Source: Epithemia pelagica
Taxonomy: Eukaryota; Bacillariophyta; Bacillariophyceae; Surirellales; Surirellaceae
Assembly (NCBI GenBank): GCA_946965045.2
Contig: OX337232.1
Span: 868,001 to 932,000 of the forward strand
Direction: 5' to 3'
Length of the DNA stretch: 64,000 nucleotides
The notes beneath the pieces were generated by a model. It worked only from the letters and a program-made list of their open reading frames with translations. It made no database searches and was not told the origin of the DNA. The first letter of the stretch is position 1, and every line of letters starts with the position of its first letter. Position numbers and translations under genes: made by a program. Positions 31,961 through 42,060 of this stretch are shown one piece after another.

Positions 31961-32726
31961 TATATAACGAGGGTAGGCTGCTTAGGGCACGAGTGCCGTT
32001 ACAGCTGTTGGCGCACGAGTGCGTGTAGCTTCAGCTGCCGCACGAGTGCGCACAACAGCTGTAACGGCACGAGTGCCCTAAGCGTAGCCTGCCCTCAGTT
32101 AAAAATGTAATTCCACAGTGTCGATACTTTATTCCAAAGTAGACGAGTGCTATTAGTCCCTACATCTAGTAGTCGCTATCCCTACTATCTACTACATAGT
32201 ATCCTTTATCCTCTGGGAGGAGGAGTACTTGCTTGGCATCAAGTTTTTCTTGGCATCAAATTCTCTGCGTGATGCGTGACACGTGACACGTGACACAATT
32301 CAAACAAGAGTTGTAATCCTCCAGCGTGATCACTACAGTTGTAACATGCTACAAATAGTTCTATACTCCGACGAAGCGGAAATTCTGCTCCGTGCTGGAG
32401 ATGCCGTGACACAACCCACAACCCACAACCCAGTCGACACGATCCTTAACCCCGAGTGCTAAACCCGTACATCCGTCCTAGGTTGAGCGCTTATGGTCCA
32501 TTCTTGAATTTAGACATGTCTAAGCACTAAGGATGCCTCTCTACTAGTCTCCTCTACTAGTAGATATACCGGTACCGGTGATCAAATTCTTCCAGTGCCA
32601 TTACACGTGATCAAGACTAAAAATTACTAGAATAATGACACTGGACGATTTTTACTTAGAGACCAGTGGCGACTACTAGAATAATAGCACGAGTCTACTT
32701 AGAAGAAAGTATCGTCATAGTGTAAT
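31961..32726. mobile_element. 766-bp insertion with large hairpin
   Basis: Absent from copy 3, where TTCACTACAAATAGATGC is continuous. TACAA flanks both sides (31956-31960 and 32727-32731), consistent with a 5-bp target duplication. No TIR or coding region. Its main feature is the hairpin at 31971-32094. The family is not recognised. Confidence 0.65.
31971..32094. repeat. Long nested hairpin with four GCACGAGTGC boxes
   Basis: Arms of about 52 and 56 bp around a short TGTAGCTTCAGCT-like loop. Each arm carries two GCACGAGTGC boxes, which are themselves near-palindromes, flanked by TTACAGCTGTTG and CAACAGCTGTAA. Mismatches between arms are few. Confidence 0.85.
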
Positions 32727-33193
32727 TACAAATAGATGCACACTTCTCTACCTCATCATTACTTATGCCCCGAAGTTCTGAATCTGTCACGCTGTGACAC
32801 ACACGTGACACTGCTTGCTGTGTATTGCACCTCTTTTTTATCCTATCGCGATCATTTGTCTTTCGAAGTCCAAGTGATCGATCCACAATAACAGCCACAA
32901 CAACAGGTCGTCCTATTCTTCTTTCGGTATGTTTCTCAACCTGTCTTTGTGATTCTTGATGTCTTTCTAACACTATCTTACTTTACATTGACAGACGGCG
33001 TCAATTTAATCTTTTCCAATCCATCCTTGTGCAATTTCCATCCACCTTGCTCAGCATCGTAATTTCCACCGTGCCTTGTGTACTGTTTCATTGTTTCATC
33101 AACTTCTCGACGACTGTGACTTTTAGCAGCCTACTCTTTTTGCCTATAGTATCTCTAGTACTACTTCTACAGCGCCCCTACGGGTTGCTCACC

Positions 33194-35878
33194 ATGGTCA
33201 ATCGCCGCTCCCCCCGATCGTCTCCGGCAGCTTCGACCGCTGTCTCAGGTGCACCTCCTTCCCAGGCTACCGTGACCCAATTTTTCCAACCGGCAACCGC
33301 CGCCATGGCCACGGGCACTACTCCCCAGATCCGTACCCAAGCTTCCAATCCTGCAACGGACTCCCTCGCGGATACGACGACAGCGGCCAGCACTTCTACA
33401 GCTTCTATGACGTCGCGTTCCGCTCGGGCGTCGGGTCGCGGCCGTGCAACCATGGAGAATGCCCGTACTCCAGATCAAGTCTCCCTTCCGGACACTGCTT
33501 CTGAAGCTAACTCGGACTGGACCAGTGTTCCTTCGTCTACTGGTGGTTCTGGACGTGGTCGAGGCCGGGCTTCGGGTCGTGGCGGAAACCGAGGTCGAGG
33601 ACGAGGCCGTGGCAACGGTCACGGCCGACCTCCCTTGGACATTCCTGGGTCTCGTGGTGGTCGAGCAGCTGTCTTTCAAGCTTCTCCCGCCCGTCGCCGT
33701 CGTAATCGGCGGTCTCATCGACGATTGAATCGGTTGGCACCCCAGTCGGAAGAGTCCGCCCCCGACGACGTTCCGATGGAGGACGTATCTGTACCCAACC
33801 AGACTCAAGCTTCCCATGGCCAAACGACTGCAACAACTCCAGCGCCTCAGCCCCAAACTACTAGCGTGCCCACGGCTTCCCTGGCGGACGCCCCACCCGG
33901 GGCGGTGCAAGCGGCCCAGGCATCGGTCGAGTCGCCGCAACGCGGTTTTCAATCTACTTTAACCTCGGAAATTCAAGACTTGGCTCGTCAATCCCAGACT
34001 CAGCCGGCACCAGGTACAGAGGCAACCTCTACAAATGAACCAAGCCCGGATCGAGAGATGGCCGATGATCCTACGGTAGCACGCGACAACGCGACAGGGC
34101 CGCTGGTGCACATCTTTGTGAACCAGCCAGTCACCACTCCTGTTGCTACCACTCCGCAGTCTGGCACCACAACCTACGCCGCGGTTGCGTCTCGTCCAGC
34201 GGCTAGTATTCCCTCCAGACGTACACGGACTCCCATCGTTAACCCGTACCTACGTCCTCTGCGTCTCAATCCGGCCAGGCATGTGACAGCGCGTTACGAA
34301 ATTCGAGTTAATGTACCGCCATCTTCCCAGCCAGACGACGAGCTTCGCAGAGCTTTAGCTACCTACTTTGCTAAGCTCCAAGAGGTCGACGCCTCTGTGG
34401 TCCTACACCCGTGGGCCGAAGCCGACAATCGGGATAGACCGAACGGCTCACGACCGCTCCGAGCCATCTCTTCACCGAATGGGATCCCAGCGGATGTCAG
34501 TACTCTGAAAAAGTACTTCCCTCGGGCCGTCCCCCGTACGTCTGGCGGATTTGTGTATCCGTCCGTTTGGTTGGGTCATACTAAGCCCTTCTCGGATTTG
34601 GTCTCCGCCCTCTCGTGCTGGTTCCAGGCTGAACGACATGGCCTCTGGACTCGGCAGCTCCAATGCGAGACAACCTCGATCGTGGGCTGGGCTCTGTATT
34701 CGACCCAAACGATCCATGCCCCTACTCTTCGCATGCATCTTTCTGCCGAATTGGGCTTTGAAGTGGGAATCCGTTGGCGCACGATTAGCACCGGCCAATC
34801 GGGGCCCATTCCGGCAAACCAAATGGCTAAGGCCTTACATTTTGAGGTGGATCGACAGCATAAATCGGAAGCCAAGCGGCGGTTAGCGTCGATTTACGAC
34901 CGCAACGCGCAAGACTTTCCTCTTGGAATTAAGCTCCGCCTCGTCTGGCCACTGCATGACTTAATGAACATTAACACTCGGAACAAAGTGGCAGCTTTGC
35001 GATTACGGCAATTACAATTTTGCCAGTCCATGGTTAGCATGAGGACGTGGGAACTCCACGATCTGGACCTCGTGGATGACTCATCCGGCCTGTCTCTCCG
35101 GGACCGGCTCATGGACATCAAAAGTCATGCGGGACACCGTCTCTTTCATTCGGTCGATCCCAGCCATGTCGAGGGCGCCGTGCAGTTTTGTTTTCATCCG
35201 GATCGAGAGGATGAGGCCCGCACCATGATCTTGGCTCTTGTCCCCTACTTACGGTGGAAAGTGGCCTCTGCAGAGCAGGACTTGAATGATCGTGATCGGG
35301 AAATTCTGCTTTCGAGAGTGGTCTACCGCCATTTTAGTCCGGACGCTCTCGAACGAGCCGTTGGTGCAACGTGGAATCCTACTACGATGACGGTCGACTC
35401 ACCTGCCGACTCGTACAGCACTTGGGTTCATGACACGGGTGATGCGGAATTGGATTGCTCCAAAGTGGGATCTGCGGCTGCCTCCACCGTCCAGTTGATC
35501 GCGCCACAGAGTCTCGTTCGACCTCACGACGCTGCGGCCGATGCGGATAGTATTTCGACGCTGCCACAGGGAACCTCCATTGCCTCCACCGTGACTGGCG
35601 GTTCTGTCCCTTCTCAAACCAGTTCCAGAGCCAGCTTCCAACCTCCTCCTCATGCTGCGCCCAACCCCACCGTCACGACAGATTCAACGTCATCTCTAGC
35701 CTCTTCTGCCTCGCCCGACCAGGTCTTAGCACAACTGACCCTTGTCCTCCAAAACGTTACTCAAGTTCTCAATTCTAATCCCCACCATCCGGCCACTGCT
35801 GCGGTACGTGAGCAATTGTCTTCCCTGATGCCTTCCCCGACGGACGCGACACCCCCGCCGTCGGGGCAGCGTCATTAG
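33194..35878 (+). CDS. LINE ORF1 protein
   Basis: 894 residues from the first ATG inside the element; the frame is open further upstream but only into the target sequence. It is rich in Ser, Thr, Ala and Pro, with an RGG-type tract (GRGRGRASGRGG and repeats) near residues 115-145 that should bind nucleic acid. A central folded region (about 360-700) has no motif I can name, and there is no zinc knuckle. A role as the ORF1 RNA-binding particle protein is inferred from position. Confidence 0.75.
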   Translation: MVNRRSPRSSPAASTAVSGAPPSQATVTQFFQPATAAMATGTTPQIRTQASNPATDSLADTTTAASTSTASMTSRSARASGRGRATMENARTPDQVSLPDTASEANSDWTSVPSSTGGSGRGRGRASGRGGNRGRGRGRGNGHGRPPLDIPGSRGGRAAVFQASPARRRRNRRSHRRLNRLAPQSEESAPDDVPMEDVSVPNQTQASHGQTTATTPAPQPQTTSVPTASLADAPPGAVQAAQASVESPQRGFQSTLTSEIQDLARQSQTQPAPGTEATSTNEPSPDREMADDPTVARDNATGPLVHIFVNQPVTTPVATTPQSGTTTYAAVASRPAASIPSRRTRTPIVNPYLRPLRLNPARHVTARYEIRVNVPPSSQPDDELRRALATYFAKLQEVDASVVLHPWAEADNRDRPNGSRPLRAISSPNGIPADVSTLKKYFPRAVPRTSGGFVYPSVWLGHTKPFSDLVSALSCWFQAERHGLWTRQLQCETTSIVGWALYSTQTIHAPTLRMHLSAELGFEVGIRWRTISTGQSGPIPANQMAKALHFEVDRQHKSEAKRRLASIYDRNAQDFPLGIKLRLVWPLHDLMNINTRNKVAALRLRQLQFCQSMVSMRTWELHDLDLVDDSSGLSLRDRLMDIKSHAGHRLFHSVDPSHVEGAVQFCFHPDREDEARTMILALVPYLRWKVASAEQDLNDRDREILLSRVVYRHFSPDALERAVGATWNPTTMTVDSPADSYSTWVHDTGDAELDCSKVGSAAASTVQLIAPQSLVRPHDAAADADSISTLPQGTSIASTVTGGSVPSQTSSRASFQPPPHAAPNPTVTTDSTSSLASSASPDQVLAQLTLVLQNVTQVLNSNPHHPATAAVREQLSSLMPSPTDATPPPSGQRH

Positions 35879-36398
35879 TTCCCTCGCCCCGGACCAGGAT
35901 GGTTTCTCGTCCCATCCTGCGTCCGCCGAGGGGCAGGCGAATCCGAGACAAGGGTCGAACCCCACCTGGTTTGAGCTGGCGTCTGATATCTCACCGGATG
36001 CCTTTTGGGGGGATGCTTTTCGACCACGGACACCGGATCATTGTCTTCGCGTCCTAGCTTTGAACACTTCCGGTCTCCCCACTTCTCCAAACCACGCGAA
36101 GTACCACGCATTGCAGGCTTTTATTCTTTCCAACGATATCGATATTCTTTGTCTTTCTGAGACCAACGTGGCGTGGCAACATCTTGACGAATCGGCACAT
36201 CTTTCACAAGTGACAAGGCCGTGGTTTCGGTCCTCTTTCTGTCGTACCGCCTGGTTCCGCCGTTTTCCTAGTCCCTCGGCGCGTCAGCCCGGAGGAGTAG
36301 CTATTTTGGTGCGCGACAGTCACAGCGGAAGAGTTATTGGGTCGCTGGGTGTGGGTACGCCTCCGGGGCGCTGGTGGCCAGACCATTGTGGTGGTTAG
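35879..36398 (+). CDS. LINE ORF2, AP-type endonuclease N-terminal part
   Basis: Frame follows ORF1 in the +1 register with no ATG at its start; it is already open before the ORF1 stop. Motifs: RVLALNTSGL, DIDILCLSETN (catalytic Glu in SETN) and GGVAILVR. The coding register switches to that of the next ORF between about 36350 and 36390, where the endonuclease continues with VVVSAYRPV. The two pieces overlap, so a frameshift mutation or recoding separates them. Confidence 0.75.
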
Positions 36399-39300
36399 TG
36401 CCTACCGGCCAGTCGCCAACGCGAGGGATGTTTATTCGGTTTGGGCACAACAGCGAGTCCACTTCGACGGTCTCTCACCGGTGCGTCTGACGGACCCGCG
36501 ACAAGCGTTTCTAGAGGATCTGACGTCCTTCCTTTCTGAAATGCGCACTGCGGCGGACCATCTCGTGGTCTGTATGGACGCGAACGAAGACCTGACGGCG
36601 ATATCCAACCCCGTCACCGCGGCTTTTGCTTCTCTACACATGCGTGATGCAATGTTTGCTCGGCACGATCCTACCGCCGCTCCGCCCACTCACCAGCGAG
36701 GATCCCATCCAATTGACGGTATCTTTCTCTCCTCTGTCCTCCCCGCGTCCCCGTGCGGTTATCTCCCGTTCGGATCCGCTGTGGGGGATCATCGACCACT
36801 ATGGTTGGATCTCGATGTGAGCTCCATCTTTCGAACAGAGTCGGTAAACACTAGCCCACTGACAGCCCGCCGGTTGCAATGTTCGGACCCACGCGTCGTC
36901 GAACGTTATAACAAGAAACTCCGGGCCTTCTACGATCTCCATAATATTGCAGGGCGCACCTTTCGGTTAGAACAGGAAGTGGACTCGGGTCAGTGGAATC
37001 AGTCTCTCGCCGCTGAATGGGAGGCCCTAGATCGGCTCCGCGTGGAAGGAATTCGACAGGCTGAAGCTGGTTGTCGTCGTCTGAGGACAGGCAACCTCCC
37101 GTGGTCCCCCACTCTCAGTTGCGCTCTCCTTCGTCATCGTTTTTGGGACCGGCTCTGGGCCCGCTCACTGGGCAATCGGATAAGTTGGTCTTACTTGGTT
37201 CGCCTTGCTCAGAAGGCCGACCTCGTTATTCCATCGACTCTCCTTCCGCATGAGATCCAACAAGAGCGAGAGGCAGCGTGGGCCGAGTATAAACGGGTTC
37301 GAAAAGAGGCCGAGGTCTATCGCACCTCTTACCTCGCTCAACTGGCTCAAGCACGAGCGGACGCCGGTCTGGAAGCTCAGTCCTCTGCGTTAAAAGTCAT
37401 GGCCACCAGGGAACGACAACGTCGGGATGCGCGATTACTACGATCGATCCTTCGCCCTACTCACAGACGTGGCCTGGACCGGATCGAAGTTCCAGTGGGT
37501 GATGGCGAATGGGTAGATGGGGAATGGAACGGCCAGTGGATGGAAGTGACCTCTAGGACGGCCATTGAAAAAGGATGCCTTACAGAGAATGATCGGCGTT
37601 TCCGGCAGGCCACTGGGACGGACTTACTCCAGTCGCCCGTCATTCAGGTCCTGGGGCCCACCGGTTGTGCACCGGCAGCCACGGAATTACTACGCACCGG
37701 CGAGGTCCCGTCCTCCATCGAATCCCTCATTTCTGGACCGGCATGCGAATACCTTCGACAACATCATATCCCCAAAGCGATCCTGGCTGCTCCGCCGGCT
37801 GTTCCGGACTTTCGATCAGCTGCATACTCTCAGGGATGGTCCCGAATGAAAGAACACACGGCGTCAGGACGATCTGGGGTGCACTTCGGGCACTTCATTG
37901 CCCAGGCCCGGGAGCCCCTGCTGTGTTCTGTTGACGCTGCTTTGGCCCGTATCCCCACATGCACTGGCTATGTGCCGAGCCGTTGGACCCAAGGATTAAA
38001 CGTTATGCTGGAAAAAAAGGCCGGCGTAGCTAAGGTCTCAAAGCTCCGTACCATCTTGCTGTACGAGGCGGACTTCAATCAGAACAACAAGGCTCTTGGG
38101 CGGTCTATGATGGCTTTCGCGGAACGGCACCACCTCCTGGCCCCGGAGCAATATGGCAGCCGCAAGTATCACAGCGCCATATATCAAGGCCTCAACAAAG
38201 TCCTCACTTTTGATTTGTTTCGGCAACTACGCCAAGCCGGGGCACTTTGCTCCAACGATGCAAAGTCGTGCTATGACCGCATTGGTCACACGGCTGCTGG
38301 CTTAGCGATGCGACGCTGTGGAGTCCCTGTCCCGTTCGTCGAAGCCTCCTTGCGGCCCATTCAGGCGTTGAGGCACTACATTCGGACCGTGTACGGCGAC
38401 TCTGCCATTTTTTTTGATGCCCATGGACAAGAGATTCCCATCCAAGGCATCGGCCAAGGCAACGGCGGAGGGCCCGCCATCTGGGCAGTTGTGAGCACGC
38501 CTATTTTCAACGCGATGCGTCAGCGTGGATTTGGTATCTTCCTACGTTTACCTATTACGGGCGATCGGTACCTCTTTGTTGGGTATGCGTTTGTGGACGA
38601 CACAGACCTGGTTGTGAACCTGCCCGAGTCCGATGCGGCCGTTTCACCTGACGAGCGAGTGGCTCGAGTCGCGACCCGAATGCAGCAGAGTGTTACTTTT
38701 TGGGAGGCCGCCCTACGAGCCTCGGGGGGAGCTCTAGTACCACAAAAATGCCATTGGTATTTAATGGACTATACTTGGATCAATGGCAAATGGACGATGG
38801 TGCAACCCTCGGCCACGGACTTTCCTCTACGGGTACGTTCGCCCTCGGGGCGTTTGGTCGAAATAGAACAACTTTCTCCCCATGAGGCCCGCCGCACGCT
38901 GGGAATCCGGGCCGCCCCGGATGGAAATATGGATGCTGAGTTCGATTTCCTGAGCAAGCGCATTCAGCAGTGGACCGACCTCATACAAACACGCCGGTTG
39001 CCTCACCACCTGGTTTGGACGGCCTTACACACGGGAATTCTTAAAACAGTGGCCTATCCTCTCCCGGCCTCGACCTTCTCGGAGGACCAGTGTCGGCGGT
39101 TAATGCACCCTCTCTTACAAGTCGGCTTGAGCCGGTCGCATATTGTCCGAAGCATGCCTCGTGCAGCTGTCCATGGACCTCTTGAGCGAGGGGGATTTGC
39201 TGTTCCCAACCTGTACACGGAACAGGGTATCGCTCATGTCAGGACGCTCCTTCAATTCTTTCAGTCCCCTTCTATCACTGGATATCTCCTGCGGGCCTCG

Positions 39301-39918
39301 TACCAAGCCCTTCAGTTGGAATTGGGTCTCCCTGGACAGGTTCTGTCGCGACCCTTTGCAATATGGCTGAAGTGTGTGACGCCCACCTGGCTGTCTCACA
39401 CATGGGAGTTTTGCAGCCGCTACAAAATTTCGATCCCGGCTTTGCCGATTCCGACTGTGGCCCCACTCCGATGCGGCGATTGTTGGCTCATGGAGGCTTT
39501 CTTCGCGGCGGGTTTTCGATCTCCAACCAGGTTGGCTGCCCTCAACTGGTGCAGGCTTACTCTACATGCGGCCTCCTTATCGGACATTGCATCCGCCGAC
39601 AGCAAACACATCCTGCCGGCCGCGTGGACAGGCCGGGATGGACCGTGTGGGCATCGACACCATTGGAAGTGGCCCCGTACCCCACCAGCCTTGGAGTTGG
39701 ACTGGACGGGCTGGAGAGCAGCGCTCTCGGTGACCTTTGGAGTGGATCCGCAATTTGGACGCCTCAACAGGGCGCTTGGATCCTGGCACGCCCCAGCAGC
39801 ATTCGGCGCCTGCGTTCTGTACTCGCGCCGTTTCCATCGCTTATACTGCCCTGAGATCGAGACGGATAGCGCGGACCTACCTACTCGTTGGTTCGTCTTT
39901 CAGGAGTGTCCCACCTAG
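36337..39918 (+). CDS. LINE ORF2, endonuclease C-terminus and reverse transcriptase
   Basis: 1193 codons. The endonuclease end has CMDANEDL, HPIDGIFLS and GDHRPLWLDL with the catalytic His in SAVGDHRPL. Reverse transcriptase motif A is NDAKSCYDRIGH, motif B is GIGQGNGGGPAIW and motif C is AFVDDTDL (FVDD at about 38590-38601), all intact. It ends at TAG 39916-39918. The next ORF is in the same frame, so this stop is either a mutation or a suppressed codon. Confidence 0.88.
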   Translation: MGRWVWVRLRGAGGQTIVVVSAYRPVANARDVYSVWAQQRVHFDGLSPVRLTDPRQAFLEDLTSFLSEMRTAADHLVVCMDANEDLTAISNPVTAAFASLHMRDAMFARHDPTAAPPTHQRGSHPIDGIFLSSVLPASPCGYLPFGSAVGDHRPLWLDLDVSSIFRTESVNTSPLTARRLQCSDPRVVERYNKKLRAFYDLHNIAGRTFRLEQEVDSGQWNQSLAAEWEALDRLRVEGIRQAEAGCRRLRTGNLPWSPTLSCALLRHRFWDRLWARSLGNRISWSYLVRLAQKADLVIPSTLLPHEIQQEREAAWAEYKRVRKEAEVYRTSYLAQLAQARADAGLEAQSSALKVMATRERQRRDARLLRSILRPTHRRGLDRIEVPVGDGEWVDGEWNGQWMEVTSRTAIEKGCLTENDRRFRQATGTDLLQSPVIQVLGPTGCAPAATELLRTGEVPSSIESLISGPACEYLRQHHIPKAILAAPPAVPDFRSAAYSQGWSRMKEHTASGRSGVHFGHFIAQAREPLLCSVDAALARIPTCTGYVPSRWTQGLNVMLEKKAGVAKVSKLRTILLYEADFNQNNKALGRSMMAFAERHHLLAPEQYGSRKYHSAIYQGLNKVLTFDLFRQLRQAGALCSNDAKSCYDRIGHTAAGLAMRRCGVPVPFVEASLRPIQALRHYIRTVYGDSAIFFDAHGQEIPIQGIGQGNGGGPAIWAVVSTPIFNAMRQRGFGIFLRLPITGDRYLFVGYAFVDDTDLVVNLPESDAAVSPDERVARVATRMQQSVTFWEAALRASGGALVPQKCHWYLMDYTWINGKWTMVQPSATDFPLRVRSPSGRLVEIEQLSPHEARRTLGIRAAPDGNMDAEFDFLSKRIQQWTDLIQTRRLPHHLVWTALHTGILKTVAYPLPASTFSEDQCRRLMHPLLQVGLSRSHIVRSMPRAAVHGPLERGGFAVPNLYTEQGIAHVRTLLQFFQSPSITGYLLRASYQALQLELGLPGQVLSRPFAIWLKCVTPTWLSHTWEFCSRYKISIPALPIPTVAPLRCGDCWLMEAFFAAGFRSPTRLAALNWCRLTLHAASLSDIASADSKHILPAAWTGRDGPCGHRHHWKWPRTPPALELDWTGWRAALSVTFGVDPQFGRLNRALGSWHAPAAFGACVLYSRRFHRLYCPEIETDSADLPTRWFVFQECPT

Positions 39919-41685
39919 TCTGGCCGACCCCGTTTTTCCTTCAGTGGTTTCTCGCAGAGCTTCGCTGCCGTGTGTCTGGCCGCACCACTCCATGTTGCCG
40001 ATATATCTGTTCGGCTACAGGACCCTGCTTTCTTGGCTCGGACCGTCAAACTTCTTCAGTTTCACGCTCAACCGCTAGAGATACCCCTTCTCCCGCCTAT
40101 TTGTCCTCCCCCGACAGCTGTGGACATTGCCTGTCGTGCATTACCGACGGACTGGCACCACTGGTTCGTGCCACCCACACAGGCGACCATTGAACAATTG
40201 CTCGACGCCCTGCATAGGGGTGCTATCGAAGCAGTGTCTGATGGGTCCTCTCGAGCTGGAGTGGACGGCACGTGTGCTTGGTGTCTTGCGGCGTCTCCCT
40301 CTCAGCTGGAGTTGGTGTCGGCTGGAGTGCGCGTCCCTGGCCCGGCGGAGAGCCAACACTCTTTCAGAAGCGAATTGTATGGATTGTATAACATTGCCTT
40401 GTTTATACGTGGTTTGGTCCGAGTTGGTCATGGAAGAGGAGGACAAATCACGTTTGCCACTGACAGTACCAGTGTGCTGGGACGCCTTCTCACATCGTCA
40501 AGGCCGGCAACGGTCTCTGATCAATGCTGGGACATGATCTCAGCGGTGCAGGACCTTCTCCTATCTATGCCGTCGGTCCGTTGGCATGGCCGGCATGTAC
40601 GGGGTCACCAAGACCGTGGTGTTGCGCGGGAGGACTTAGACAGGTGGGCACTTCGTAACGTGCTCATGGATGAACGCGCCACTCAGGTGTATGAACTCAT
40701 CCCACCAGATTCTCTGCCCCCTTCCCCGCTCGGCCAAATCCCCGCCGTGTGTGTTGCCGGCTCCGTCGTGGCCTGCGACTTTACGGAACGACTCCGTCTG
40801 CACGTGAATGGCCCCGTGTTGGAGGAGCATCTGGAGCAGCATGGTAAATTTGGCGCGGGGTCTTCGGATCTCGTCCAATGGGAAGCTTATCACATCGCGC
40901 TCCGATCGCAACCTCTCAACAGACGGCATTGGATACTGAAGTCTACTATGAACCGCTCCGCTGTGGGCGTCGAAATGGTCCGCCGTCGTCAGTGGCGTAC
41001 TGCGTCGTGCCCTCGATGTGGTTTCCCTTCTGAAACCGCCATCCATGTGTTTCTGTGCCCGCATCAGGAAGTCACGACTCTTTGGGATGATGCCCTCCTC
41101 CGTCTGGATCGTTGGTTTGCTCAAAAATCTACACACCCTTCGTTAGCTGCTTATATCCTTTCTGCTCTCCGGGCCTGGCGCCATGGGGCGCCACCTCCCG
41201 CCCTCGCCTCGACGGTTCCGCATTTGTCAGCCGCCGCCGCCGCCCAGCGCCTCCTTGGCTGGGATGCGGCGTTCGAAGGCCGTTGGTCTTCTCTGTGGGC
41301 CTCGGTTCAAGACGAGTACTTTCGCTTTATCGGTAAGCGGAATACGGGGCGTCGGTGGTTGTCTGCCCTCATTGCGTTCTTGTGGAACACGGCCTGGGAC
41401 TTGTGGGAACACCGCAATGGACACCAGGTCCGGCGGGCCCAAGCACAAGAGCAGGCATTACTTCACGAGGCTATCCGCCAAGAGTATAGTCGTGGCAACT
41501 TGGGCTTGGACGCACCCGTCCAGTCTCTTCTCCGCCGACCTCTGGAGTTCCGCCTGAGGGACACTCCTGGTTACCAACGCCTGTTTCTCGTTCGGATCCA
41601 GGCTGCCCGTCGAAGGCGCCCATATCGCCTTCTCGCGGAACAACGACGATTGTTCCGACGTTACTTTCACCCTTCATCCCGATGA
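39919..41685 (+). CDS. LINE ORF2, RNase H and C-terminal finger
   Basis: In the frame of the RT ORF after one TAG. RNase H shows AVSDGSSRAG, a Glu in RSELYGL, ATDSTSVL, and a His in VRGHQD. Further on, a CPRCG...HVFLCPH cysteine/histidine finger is typical of the ends of ORF2 proteins. The first Met after the stop is at 39970. Confidence 0.82.
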   Translation, partial: SGRPRFSFSGFSQSFAAVCLAAPLHVADISVRLQDPAFLARTVKLLQFHAQPLEIPLLPPICPPPTAVDIACRALPTDWHHWFVPPTQATIEQLLDALHRGAIEAVSDGSSRAGVDGTCAWCLAASPSQLELVSAGVRVPGPAESQHSFRSELYGLYNIALFIRGLVRVGHGRGGQITFATDSTSVLGRLLTSSRPATVSDQCWDMISAVQDLLLSMPSVRWHGRHVRGHQDRGVAREDLDRWALRNVLMDERATQVYELIPPDSLPPSPLGQIPAVCVAGSVVACDFTERLRLHVNGPVLEEHLEQHGKFGAGSSDLVQWEAYHIALRSQPLNRRHWILKSTMNRSAVGVEMVRRRQWRTASCPRCGFPSETAIHVFLCPHQEVTTLWDDALLRLDRWFAQKSTHPSLAAYILSALRAWRHGAPPPALASTVPHLSAAAAAQRLLGWDAAFEGRWSSLWASVQDEYFRFIGKRNTGRRWLSALIAFLWNTAWDLWEHRNGHQVRRAQAQEQALLHEAIRQEYSRGNLGLDAPVQSLLRRPLEFRLRDTPGYQRLFLVRIQAARRRRPYRLLAEQRRLFRRYFHPSSR

Positions 41686-42060
41686 GGGTATCGTCATTTC
41701 TACATGTTGCATTCTTTTCTTCACGTTTCTCTCCACATCCGGTCCCGGTTTTTCTCGTGTTTCATTGGGTCGACTACGGCCATGGTATGAGGTCTCATCC
41801 ATGCGTGACGCAGCGACGTAAAAGCCCTTGGCAATCTAGCGTTTTAACCAAAGATTAATCTATGAGTTGCATTTGCATTCATTGTTTCATCAAGAAATCA
41901 AGACGATACAAAATTTGTCCGGCGCAAGAGACACTGTGGTGCCTTGGCTGGCTTGTGGTGTGAGCAACACTGTGGTAGCTCAACCAGCAAATTTTGTTCC
42001 TCAAGGAATTTTGCCAGGAGTTGTTTGAAACGGTACTCAGACGTGGAATGGAATGATACG

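Larger units (their letters stand above)
33103..41877 (+). mobile_element. LINE with AP endonuclease, RT and RNase H
   Basis: A 16-bp target duplication TTCATTGTTTCATCAA (33087-33102 and 41878-41893) brackets an 8,775-bp element inserted in the 5' region of Ginger copy 2. It has no poly(A) tail. It contains ORF1 and an ORF2 made of endonuclease, reverse transcriptase, RNase H and a cysteine/histidine finger. Full-length by the presence of a 5' leader and ORF1. Confidence 0.92.

Noticed and set aside
33029-33193. N-terminal 55 residues of the LINE ORF1 reading frame
   Set aside because: The first 74 nt are target (Ginger) sequence and the remainder is LINE leader; the first plausible start inside the element is ATG 33194.
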